Made by a program: the position numbers and the translations under genes. A stretch of DNA of 64,000 nt from Clostridiales bacterium (GTDB lineage Bacteria; Bacillota; Clostridia; Christensenellales; Aristaeellaceae). The stretch covers positions 1 to 64,000 of the forward strand of contig SVGS01000003.1 of assembly GCA_015056205.1 (NCBI GenBank). The letters run 5' to 3'. This document shows positions 57,259-64,000 of the stretch, in pieces (position 1 is the first letter of the stretch; each line of letters starts with the position of its first letter). The notes under the pieces were generated by a model, which saw only the letters and a list, made by a program, of their open reading frames with translations, was not told the origin of the DNA and did not search any database.

Positions 57259-59184
57259 ATGAGCGAACATCATAACCCGGACGCTGAACCGAAGAAAAAG
57301 ATAAACTGGTTTATCATTCTGATCGTCCTGTTTCTCCTGACCTTCGGTCTGAATCTGATTAATATGCACCAGGGCTCTTCCGCCTCTTTTCAGATTTCCT
57401 ATGATCAGTTTCTGGATCTGGTGGAAGCCGGTCTTGTGGATCAGGTTTATATGAATGATGATCAGATCCGGATCGCGCTGCGGGATGACGCGGATGTGAA
57501 CAGGGTTTCGTCGATCCTCTCCCCCGCTTCCGTCCAGAACGCCTCCGCCCGTGAAATAACGCTTCCCCGCACCGTTATTCTGTATACCGGCCGGGTGGAT
57601 GATCCCCAGCTGGTCTCCGCCCTGCGCAGCGGAAAAGTCCGGATCTATGAGGAAATTCCGGAGCAGACTTCCATTTTCTCTGTCATAGCCAGCTGGCTGG
57701 TGCCAATGGCCGTCATGTATCTTCTGTATTTCTTCATCTTCCGTATGCTGATGAAGCGGGCCGGCGGCGGCGAAGGCGGCGGCTTTCTGGGCGGCATATC
57801 GGGCATCGGCAAATCAAAAGCCAAGGTATATAACGTGGAGAAAAATACCGGCATCACCTTCAGGGATGTAGCCGGCCAGGATGAGGCGAAGGAAAGCCTG
57901 GAAGAAATGGTCGATTATCTGAAAAACCCGAAGAAGTATCAGAATATCGGAGCCAGGCAGCCCAAGGGCGCCCTGCTGGTGGGGCCTCCCGGCACCGGTA
58001 AAACCCTGCTGGCCAAGGCGGTAGCCGGCGAAGCGGGCGTTCCCTTCTATCATCTGACCGGCTCGGAATTTGTGGAAATGTTTGTCGGCGTAGGCGCCAG
58101 CCGCGTCCGCGACCTGTTCCAGACGGCGAAAAAGAATACCCCCTGTATTATCTTCATTGACGAGATCGACGCGATCGGCAAAAAGCGGGATGTCCAGATG
58201 GCCACCAACGATGAACGGGAACAGACCCTGAATCAGCTGCTGGCTGAAATGGACGGTTTCGAAACCAATGGCGGCATTATCGTTCTGGCGGCGACCAACC
58301 GGCCGGAAGTTCTGGACCAGGCGTTGCTGCGTCCCGGCCGCTTTGACCGGCGGATTATCGTGGAAAAACCGGATCTTTCCGGCAGAGAAAGCATTCTGGC
58401 CGTTCACAGCAAGAAAGTAACGCTGGCCCCGGATGTGGATCTTCATGAAATTGCCCTCTCCACCAGCGGTGCCAGCGGCGCCGATCTGGCAAACATCGTG
58501 AATGAAGGAGCCCTTCGGGCTGTCCGGATGAACCGTACGGCTGTTTCTCAGGCGGATCTGATGGAATCTGTGGAGACAGTCTTCGCCGGCAAGGAGAAGA
58601 AAGACCGGGTTCTGAGTCCCAAAGAGCGTCAGCTGGTCGCCTATCATGAAGTGGGCCATGCCCTGGTTTCGGCGCTGCAGAAAAACGCTCAGCCGGTTCA
58701 GAAAATCACGATAGTTCCACGTACGATGGGTTCCCTGGGCTATACCATGAGCGTTCCGGAAGAAGAACGTTATCTCCTGACGAAAGAAGAACTGATCGCC
58801 CAGATTACCATGCTGCTGGGCGGCCGGGCCGCGGAAATCGTCCGTTTCGGCGCCGAGACAACCGGCGCGGCCAATGATATTGAGCGGGCTACGGATCTGG
58901 CCCGGAAGATGGTCACCCAGTACGGCATGAGTGATCAGTTCGGCTCCATGGGCCTAGCCAGTACTCAGAATCAGTATCTGGACGGGCGGAACGTTTCCAC
59001 CTGCTCCGAAGCGACAAACGCGCAGGCGGACGAAGCGGTTCGCCAGATCCTGGCCCGGTGCCAGCGGGATGCCGAGGAGCTGCTCCGCAGCCACAGCGAT
59101 TCCCTGGACGCCATCGCCAACACGCTCCTGGAAAAGGAAAACATCAGCGGCAAAGAATTTATGGAGCTGCTGAAGGCCTCCTGA
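57259..59184 (+). CDS. ftsH: ATP-dependent zinc metalloprotease FtsH
   Basis: A 641-residue membrane-anchored AAA+ protease that removes misfolded membrane and regulatory proteins. Two membrane segments flank a short extracytoplasmic domain: residues about 15-32 ([17 protein letters not shown]) and 135-156 ([17 protein letters not shown]). Walker A GPPGTGKT at 242-249, Walker [12 protein letters not shown], second region of homology [20 protein letters not shown]. Protease zinc motif H463-E-V-G-H467 (most homologues have HEAGH). The region after the AAA domain is of standard length. GAAGGAGG precedes the ATG. Confidence 0.97.
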   Translation: MSEHHNPDAEPKKKINWFIILIVLFLLTFGLNLINMHQGSSASFQISYDQFLDLVEAGLVDQVYMNDDQIRIALRDDADVNRVSSILSPASVQNASAREITLPRTVILYTGRVDDPQLVSALRSGKVRIYEEIPEQTSIFSVIASWLVPMAVMYLLYFFIFRMLMKRAGGGEGGGFLGGISGIGKSKAKVYNVEKNTGITFRDVAGQDEAKESLEEMVDYLKNPKKYQNIGARQPKGALLVGPPGTGKTLLAKAVAGEAGVPFYHLTGSEFVEMFVGVGASRVRDLFQTAKKNTPCIIFIDEIDAIGKKRDVQMATNDEREQTLNQLLAEMDGFETNGGIIVLAATNRPEVLDQALLRPGRFDRRIIVEKPDLSGRESILAVHSKKVTLAPDVDLHEIALSTSGASGADLANIVNEGALRAVRMNRTAVSQADLMESVETVFAGKEKKDRVLSPKERQLVAYHEVGHALVSALQKNAQPVQKITIVPRTMGSLGYTMSVPEEERYLLTKEELIAQITMLLGGRAAEIVRFGAETTGAANDIERATDLARKMVTQYGMSDQFGSMGLASTQNQYLDGRNVSTCSEATNAQADEAVRQILARCQRDAEELLRSHSDSLDAIANTLLEKENISGKEFMELLKAS

Positions 59185-59198
59185 GACAAAATTTCTGC

Positions 59199-59227
59199 TT
59201 GACAAAGGCAACGGGAAAGCATATAAT
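59199..59227 (+). promoter_or_regulatory. tRNA-Trp promoter
   Basis: -35 TTGACA (59199-59204), 17-base spacer, -10 TATAAT (59222-59227); perfect consensus. Confidence 0.87.
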
Positions 59228-59242
59228 TCGCTTGTTGCCTGA

Positions 59243-59316
59243 AGGGGCATGGTGTAATGGTAACACGTGGGTCTCCAAAACCTTTGTTGAGGGTTCGAAT
59301 CCTTCTGCCCCTGCCA
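59243..59316 (+). tRNA. tRNA-Trp (anticodon CCA)
   Basis: Acceptor AGGGGCA/TGCCCCT, discriminator G and an encoded 3' CCA; anticodon loop CTCCAAA gives CCA; T arm AGGG-TTCGAAT-CCTT. The anticodon stem (TGGGT/ACCTT) has a T-T outer mismatch and a G-U pair, weaker than usual. G73 and the CCA anticodon support tryptophan. Confidence 0.9.
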
Positions 59317-59321
59317 GACAG

Positions 59322-59357
59322 AGAGCCTTGAAACCGTTGAGTTTCAAGGCTCTTCTC
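59322..59357 (+). terminator. Terminator after tRNA-Trp
   Basis: GAGCCTTGAAAC - 6 bases - GTTTCAAGGCTC then TTCTC; a 12-pair stem six bases after the tRNA. Confidence 0.8.
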
Positions 59358-59482
59358 ATGTTTTGGCATAAATTGGCTTTTACCGGATCCGACATATTTT
59401 GCCTGATTTTCCCCCATTCAGGGATTCGCCCGTCCCTGTGCCTCACTGAAACTTGTGTCGCTGAGGCGTAAGAGCCCGGCTT

Positions 59483-60052
59483 TCACAGAAAATCGCCGAT
59501 ACTGCCGAGAAGCTTTCCAAGGCTGTGGTATTTACCGGAATAAATCACCGGATCCAGAACGGTCAGATCCACATCGAACGGATCCCTGCAGACAAGCCGT
59601 TCATCTATCTGAATATTCCGGATCGGGCAGAAAAAAGTTGTGGAGTTTCCGGTTTCCATGGTTCGGGACACTTCACATTCATAGATCCACCGGCTCTGGT
59701 CCAGAACCGGAACATCCAATACTTCTCCACGGCTGACAGAATACGCCATCCCGTCTTTTTTCCCATCCTTTGCGTGACGGGAACCGAAATAATCCATCAA
59801 AGGGAGCATATCCGTACTGACCAGGTTGGCGCTGAACATCCCTGTACGCTGCACATTCTGCTTTGTCATTTTTGTACCGAACATACTGACTACCAGAAGG
59901 TATCTGCTGTCTTCCTCCTGAGTAACGCTGATCCACGTGATCGGAGCGAAGTTGGCTGTGCCGTCCTCGTTGTTGGTACCAATGATAAAGGATGGCTGCA
60001 CGCACATGGAATAGACCGGCTCCACGTTTCTCCGCTTTATTTTCTCCATCAT
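59483..60052 (-). CDS. Flavin reductase-like (FMN-binding split barrel) protein
   Basis: A 189-residue protein of the flavin reductase-like family: CVQPSFIIGTNNEDGTANFAPITWISVT (landmarks IIGTNNEDGTANFAP and TWISVT, about 20-45) is the FMN-binding strand-loop, followed by YLLVVSMFGTKMTKQNVQRTGMFSANLVS (landmark TKQNVQRTGMFSANLV), where the T-x-x-N-I/V motif is typical. Such proteins either reduce free flavin or use bound FMN as an oxidoreductase. Stands alone, opposite in direction to the MATE gene. Substrate unknown. Confidence 0.88.
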   Translation of the reverse strand: MMEKIKRRNVEPVYSMCVQPSFIIGTNNEDGTANFAPITWISVTQEEDSRYLLVVSMFGTKMTKQNVQRTGMFSANLVSTDMLPLMDYFGSRHAKDGKKDGMAYSVSRGEVLDVPVLDQSRWIYECEVSRTMETGNSTTFFCPIRNIQIDERLVCRDPFDVDLTVLDPVIYSGKYHSLGKLLGSIGDFL

Positions 60053-60396
60053 ACATTTCCTCCGGCATCTTTGCGTCGAACAGGAATCGTTGTCAGGGAT
60101 TATCCTTCAGAATACAATTCATCAGCGTACAATGCTTCGGGCTGCAATTCCTCAGAATACAATTCTCCCGGAGGCGCACGATTTCCTTTTCATGGCTACC
60201 CGGTTTTTCTTTCTGTCCCATGAAAACATCGCGGACGCAGCCGTCGAAACCGTTCCAGATTTTGTTATTGCATTCCTGCTTCATTTCGGTTAAACTCATC
60301 ACAGATTTTCTCCCGGACATGATGCTTCTCCGGCAGGACTTGAGCATACGTTCATGAAACATTTGGGTTAGAATTCTTTTTTCAGGAGCATACGTC
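60053..60396. other. Intergenic region between flavin reductase and MATE genes
   Basis: A 344-base gap without a supported gene. It carries a four-unit 15-base tandem repeat (60104-60163), separately listed. Reading frames across it (for example the one on the minus strand through 60093-60767) run antisense into the MATE gene and have no ribosome site. No clear promoter box pair for the MATE gene was found; the segment just before it (GTTAGAATTC near 60367) is only weakly -10-like. Confidence 0.6.
60104..60163. repeat. Four-copy 15-base tandem repeat
   Basis: Units CCTTCAGAATACAAT (60104-60118), TCATCAGCGTACAAT, GCTTCGGGCTGCAAT and TCCTCAGAATACAAT (60149-60163). Units 1 and 4 are nearly the same; all four end in CAAT. 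The period of 15 keeps reading frame, so it could be a remnant of a coding pentapeptide repeat, but no gene contains it. Confidence 0.8.
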
Positions 60397-62196
60397 ATGA
60401 AGCAAAAGATCGTCAACAGTTTGAAAAACGGAGATGAGAGCCGGAACATCGCAACGATGTTCCGCTCAACAGCTCTTGCCATGATTGCCACCGAGCTTAC
60501 GGAAGTTATCGCGGTATTTATCGACGGTATCGTAACAAGCTCGTTCCTCGGAATTGATGCATATTCCGGCATTTCCCTGCTGAAGCCTTTTGCAACCATC
60601 ATCTCTCTGGCCGCCGGCGTTCTGTCCACCGGGTGTATTGCCCTTTGTTCACGGTACGTCGGTTCGGGAAAAAAGGAAGAGGCGAACGTTGTTTTCAATT
60701 TTTCTGTTTTCCTGGCAGTCCTGATCAGTGGATTCATCCTTCTTGCGTCGGTGTTGTTCCCGGACACGGTTCTGAATCTGTGCGGCGTTGATCTGAAAAA
60801 AATGCCGGAACTGAATCAGTATCTGTATGATTATCTGAAGGGTTATATGATCAGCATTCCCGCGATCACCCTGATCCGGATCATCGGCCCTGTTCTGGTA
60901 ATGGATAACGGGAAAAAGATCTTTACGGTTTCTTCCGTTGTGCTCTGTGTCACAAATATTGCCGGAGACCTGCTGAACGCGTGCGTTTTCCACGGCGGTG
61001 TTCTTGGAATGGGGCTTGCTTCCTCCGCCGCGGTATTTGTCCAGCTTCTGATTATTCTTCCGCACTTTGCCGGGAAAAGCAGCTTCTTTCGGTTTTCCCT
61101 CAAACATATTCGTCCAGGCTGCTTCCGGGATCTTCTTAAAAATGGTTCCCCGGCTTTTGTGAAAAGAATGGCCGGAACGCTGCAGGCTGTTCTGACCAAT
61201 TACCTGAATCTTTCCATTGCGCTGACGGCAGCCGCTGTGGCTGCCAAAGGAATCCAGGGAGATTATTTCCAGTTCCTTTTCAGTATAACGTCAGGCCTTG
61301 GTAAAACACTGGTCACAATGGTCGGCATCTATTACAGCGCAAATGATCTGAAGGGGTTAAAGAATCTGTTTTCCTATTCTTTCCGATTCGGTCTTTTGCT
61401 CTCCTCCGCTGCGGCAGTCATTGTCTTTGCCGCCGCTCCCCTGCTGGCCGGGGTGTATACTGACAATCCGGAGACTCTTTCGCTTACGGCATTCGGAATT
61501 CGCAGTATAGCTGTTGCCCTTCTCTTTGACACATGTATGACCCTGGTTCAGTCTTTTTTTCAGGGCATTGGGAATCTGAAGCATGCAAATCTTCTGAGTA
61601 TCATTGAGCGTTTCATCATCCCTGTCCTTTCAGCCTTTATTCTTGGTTCGCTGTTCGGTTCAAAAGGCATACTGGCTTCTACGGCTGTCGGAAAGGTGAT
61701 TCTGTTTCTTGGATTCATCGTTTTCATCACAATCAAGCGCCGGCATTTTCCAGGAAACTGGGAGGATATCATGCTTCTGCCAAAGGGCTTCGGCGGTCAG
61801 GAAAGTGATAATCTGTATGCCGTCATTTGCTCAAAGGAGGAAGCGGTGGAAGCAAGTCACCAGACACTGGAATTCTGTCTGCAGCACGGAATTGATGAAC
61901 GGCGGTCCAACCTGATGGCGCTGTTTGTGGAAGAAATGACCCGTAACGCGATTATGCATCCCGACAATCAAAACAAACAGCCGGTTTTTGTTGATTTGCG
62001 GCTTCTGATCAGCGGCAGCAATATCTGTTTCAGTATGATGGATCTGGGCAAACTGTTCAATCCGGAACTGTTTTATGAGATGCACAAATCAGAAAGTCCG
62101 GAAACACATATCGGAACCAGCCTGATCATCAACATGTCCAAAGAAGTGCGCTATTTCAGCACATACCGGAGCAATAACCTGGTCATCTATCTGTGA
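60397..62196 (+). CDS. MATE transporter fused to a GHKL (RsbW-like) ATPase domain
   Basis: A 599-residue fusion. Residues 1-450 are a MATE/MOP-superfamily transporter with about twelve membrane segments (FIDGIVTSSFLGIDAYSGIS and SLLKPFATIISLAAG near the start, YLNLSIALTAAAVAA in the second half). Residues 460-599 are a soluble GHKL ATPase domain: N-box LMALFVEEMTRNAIMHP (E about 513, N about 517), G1-like MMDLGKLFNPELF, G2-like ETHIGTSLIINMSKEVRYF, and a terminal beta strand NNLVIYL. That domain resembles anti-sigma/HATPase_c_2 kinases. ATP-regulated or signalling transport is inference. Start ATG follows AGGAGCATACGTC. Confidence 0.88.
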   Translation: MKQKIVNSLKNGDESRNIATMFRSTALAMIATELTEVIAVFIDGIVTSSFLGIDAYSGISLLKPFATIISLAAGVLSTGCIALCSRYVGSGKKEEANVVFNFSVFLAVLISGFILLASVLFPDTVLNLCGVDLKKMPELNQYLYDYLKGYMISIPAITLIRIIGPVLVMDNGKKIFTVSSVVLCVTNIAGDLLNACVFHGGVLGMGLASSAAVFVQLLIILPHFAGKSSFFRFSLKHIRPGCFRDLLKNGSPAFVKRMAGTLQAVLTNYLNLSIALTAAAVAAKGIQGDYFQFLFSITSGLGKTLVTMVGIYYSANDLKGLKNLFSYSFRFGLLLSSAAAVIVFAAAPLLAGVYTDNPETLSLTAFGIRSIAVALLFDTCMTLVQSFFQGIGNLKHANLLSIIERFIIPVLSAFILGSLFGSKGILASTAVGKVILFLGFIVFITIKRRHFPGNWEDIMLLPKGFGGQESDNLYAVICSKEEAVEASHQTLEFCLQHGIDERRSNLMALFVEEMTRNAIMHPDNQNKQPVFVDLRLLISGSNICFSMMDLGKLFNPELFYEMHKSESPETHIGTSLIINMSKEVRYFSTYRSNNLVIYL

Positions 62197-62286
62197 ATGA
62201 AAGCAAAACCGAACAACAGCCCGTTTCCCTTGATCGGCAGGGCTTCTCCGCGCATGGAATCCATGTCCGGAGTCATTCTGTATGAT

Positions 62287-62345
62287 GGCCCGGGCGTTCC
62301 GACGGCGAATCCGGGGATCCGGATTGCAGTCGGAACGCCCGGGCC
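62287..62345. repeat. Long nested inverted repeat between convergent genes
   Basis: A perfect 17-base inverted repeat (GGCCCGGGCGTTCCGAC ... its complement, outer arms 62287-62303 and 62329-62345) encloses a second seven-base one (AATCCGG - GGAT - CCGGATT). Together they fold into one long, GC-rich hairpin. It lies midway between the convergent MATE and GH4 genes. No U tract follows on either strand, so a bidirectional terminator or a mobile palindromic repeat are both possible. Confidence 0.75.
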
Positions 62346-62424
62346 TGTACAGGTCATTCCGATGATAATATGAATATTCTTCCGATTCATTTACGGGAGA
62401 TGAAACAGAACGCTCACAGAATAC

Positions 62425-63852
62425 TCAGTGGAAGGTGGGCATCCAGCTGCCGTGGGCTTCGATCAGTTCATCGCACATAGCGACAATATCATCCATGGAC
62501 AGCTCTGATCCGGCATGCGGATCCAGCATGACCGCCTGGTAAATATAATCCTTTTTCAGGGTCCGGGCCGCTTCCAGGGTCAGCAGCTGCACGTTGATGT
62601 TGGTCCGGTTGACCGCCGCGCACTGCTCCGGCAGATCTCCGACCCAGGTGGGCTGCACGCCGTTGCGGTCCACCAGGCATGGAACCTCCACACAGGCGTT
62701 CGCGGGCAGATTGGTAATCAGGCCATGGTTGAGCACATTTCCGCCGATGCGGGTCGGCACCCCGGTCTCCATGGCTTCCATGATATAACTGGCGTACTCG
62801 TGGGTGCGCTTGTGGCTCAGCAGCGGATTCTGCGTCAGCTCATGTCCCCGTTTTTTCCAGTCCTCTATCTGGTGGATACAGCGGCGGGGATATTCATCCA
62901 GCGGAATGTTAAAGCGATCGATCAGCTCCGGATACCGCTCTTTGATAAACCAGGGCGTGTATTCCGCGTTGTGTTCGCTGGATTCTGTGATATAGTAGCC
63001 GAACCGGCGCATAATCTCCAGCCGCACCATATCCCCATGCTTTCCGGTTTCCTGATAGAGCTTGTAATCCTTCCTCTTCTCTTCCATCCACCACTCGGGA
63101 AGCTCTTCGCCCTGGGAAAGGCCCTCGATCCATTCCTCAAAGGTGCCGATATCCAGCTTTCCCTGGTTATACAGCAGTGCCCGGCGTTTGATTTCCGGAT
63201 ACAGATCCTTGCCGTCCTTCGTGATTTCCAGCAGCCAGGCCTGATGGTTGATGCCCGCAATTTTCCACTGCACGGTATCGTCATAAGGCATGCCGAGTTC
63301 CTTGAGCAGCGTGGAGGCGCAGACCTGCACGCTGTGGCAGAGGCCCACCGTTTTGACCCCGGTCATGGTCAGCATAGCGCCGGTCAGCATGGCCATGGGG
63401 TTGGTGTAGTTCAGAAGCCAGGCGTTCGGGCAGACTTCCTCCATATCTCTCGCGAAATCCAGCATCACCGGAATCGTTCGCAGCGCGCGGAATACGCCGC
63501 CAACGCCCAGGGTATCGGCGATGGTCTGTTTCAGCCCGTATTTTTTCGGAATTTCAAAATCCGTGATGGTACAGGGATCGTATCCTCCCACCTGGATGGC
63601 ATTGACCACATAATTTGCCCCGCGAAGCGCCTCCCGTCGGTTTTCAGTGCCGAGGTATTTCTCAATGTGTGCCTTGGAACCGTTATTGCGGTTAATAGCC
63701 TCCAGCATCATGGCGGACTCGTTCAGCCGCACTGCGTCGATATCGTAGAGGGCGATGGTACTCTCCTCCAGTGCGGGCGTCATCATGCTGTCCCCCAGCA
63801 CATTTTTAGCAAATACCGTGCTACCGGCTCCCATAAAAGTAATCTTCGGCAT
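62425..63852 (-). CDS. Glycoside hydrolase family 4 (alpha-glucosidase/alpha-galactosidase type)
   Basis: A 475-residue NAD- and Mn-dependent glycosidase. ATG 63850-63852 follows GAAGGAGGTCGC and begins at the NAD-binding loop (PKITFMGAGSTVFAKNVLGD); the longer frame adds 14 unneeded residues. GH4 landmarks: GTENRREALRGANYVVNAIQVGGYDP, NYTNPMAMLTGAMLTMTG, GLCHSVQVCAS (metal-binding Cys and His) and INHQAWLLEI (N, H). Overall most like the alpha-galactosidase/glucosidase branch (MelA/AglA type), acting on unphosphorylated substrates. An AraC-family regulator lies directly upstream on the same strand; no transporter is in view. Confidence 0.94.
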   Translation of the reverse strand: MPKITFMGAGSTVFAKNVLGDSMMTPALEESTIALYDIDAVRLNESAMMLEAINRNNGSKAHIEKYLGTENRREALRGANYVVNAIQVGGYDPCTITDFEIPKKYGLKQTIADTLGVGGVFRALRTIPVMLDFARDMEEVCPNAWLLNYTNPMAMLTGAMLTMTGVKTVGLCHSVQVCASTLLKELGMPYDDTVQWKIAGINHQAWLLEITKDGKDLYPEIKRRALLYNQGKLDIGTFEEWIEGLSQGEELPEWWMEEKRKDYKLYQETGKHGDMVRLEIMRRFGYYITESSEHNAEYTPWFIKERYPELIDRFNIPLDEYPRRCIHQIEDWKKRGHELTQNPLLSHKRTHEYASYIMEAMETGVPTRIGGNVLNHGLITNLPANACVEVPCLVDRNGVQPTWVGDLPEQCAAVNRTNINVQLLTLEAARTLKKDYIYQAVMLDPHAGSELSMDDIVAMCDELIEAHGSWMPTFH

Positions 63853-63902
63853 AACGCGACCTCCTTCAGCGAAATGTTTTTTATATTCCGGCATCTCTGC
63901 CG

Positions 63903-64000
63903 TTATTCCTTTTCCTGATGCTGTTTCCGGTAATCCATCGGTCTTACGCCCACAATCCGCCGAAACAGCTGCTGAAACTGCTGAGTGCTTCCGAATCCAA
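63903..64000 (-). CDS. AraC-family transcriptional regulator, C-terminal end (partial)
   Basis: An open frame entering from the right edge gives GFGSTQQFQQLFRRIVGVRP then MDYRKQHQEKE and stop at TAA 63903-63905. GF-x2-x2-F...F+...G..P..YR is the invariant end of the AraC/XylS DNA-binding domain. The gene lies 50 bases upstream of the GH4 glycosidase on the same strand, so it probably controls or is co-expressed with it. Only the last 31 residues are seen. Confidence 0.9.
   Translation of the reverse strand, partial: GFGSTQQFQQLFRRIVGVRPMDYRKQHQEKE

Noticed and set aside
59159-59446. A short protein-like frame containing GAEGFEPSTKVLETHV
   Set aside because: This is the well-known false peptide from reading a tRNA antisense; it covers tRNA-Trp.
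60104-60163. A CRISPR-like array of short repeats
   Set aside because: Units are 15 bases, contiguous, without unique spacers, and no cas gene is present.
62187-62390. A 67-codon frame on the minus strand across the nested hairpin
   Set aside because: No ribosome site, no recognisable family, and the composition follows the hairpin; more likely non-coding.

Overview
The window reads as a chromosome segment of an anaerobic Bacillota (Clostridia-type) bacterium, most likely a gut or rumen lineage. Supporting content: a clostridial-style block dgt-dnaG-rpoD-trmK-nif3-cdsZ, the c-di-AMP receptor gene darA next to holB and ricT, tmcAL, a 2[4Fe-4S] ferredoxin, a PreA-type flavoenzyme, acetate kinase, and a corrinoid-activase-like protein. 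Genes are dense, moderately GC-rich, have strong GGAGG-type ribosome sites, and near-consensus TTGACA-17-TATAAT promoters stand before tRNAs and several operons. A finer taxonomic call cannot be made from the sequence alone.

Layout. (1) 1-6360 is one end of an integrated element, probably a prophage: a tightly packed leftward operon of small, mostly unrecognised genes, a two-repressor switch with GTGTC-N6-GACAC operators lying inside divergent promoters (4289-4365), and a large serine recombinase whose reading frame runs into the 3' end of ssrA (tmRNA). (2) 6362-12835: ssrA-smpB (ribosome rescue), proA, an RsuA/RluB-family pseudouridine synthase, then a polyprenyl-phosphate sugar transferase, a sugar nucleotidyltransferase and galE (surface polysaccharide). 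(3) 12890-18097: a 1735-residue protein of unknown function with actin/Hsp70-type (ASKHA) nucleotide-binding motifs in its C-terminal third; the best candidate here for undescribed biology. (4) 18125-24348: a TrmH-type rRNA methyltransferase, then a leftward operon of an M16C metallopeptidase, a secreted beta-helix-like protein and a ferredoxin-ASKHA activase. (5) 24487-30697: the replication/transcription operon (dgt, dnaG, rpoD) with trmK, nif3-like and cdsZ. (6) 30711-36523: a secreted leucine-rich-repeat protein with no ordinary start codon, then an autoregulated LacI regulator with malQ and glgP (alpha-glucan use). (7) 36567-43193: leftward valS-rsmH-rsmI, yceD-rpmF, ackA; tmcAL diverges from ackA. 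(8) 44626-52143: tRNA-Arg(CCG), pepT, ferredoxin, darA-holB-ricT, tRNA-Lys(CTT), an RNA methyltransferase, an L,D-transpeptidase, tRNA-Leu(GAG). (9) 52203-59316: a histidine phosphatase, a Ca2+/Na+ antiporter, infC-rpmI-rplT behind an attenuator leader, a PreA-like enzyme with an extra cysteine-rich N-terminus, ftsH, tRNA-Trp. (10) 59483-64000: a flavin reductase, a MATE transporter fused to a GHKL/RsbW-type ATPase domain, a GH4 glycosidase and the end of an AraC-type regulator.

Most core genes concern translation and its upkeep: ribosomal proteins, IF-3, tmRNA/SmpB, ValRS, rRNA/tRNA modification enzymes and four tRNAs, each tRNA in its own promoter-to-terminator unit. The accessory interest lies in the element at the left end, the giant ASKHA protein, the MATE-ATPase fusion and the unusual start of the LRR gene. 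No rRNA genes, insertion sequences or CRISPR arrays were seen.
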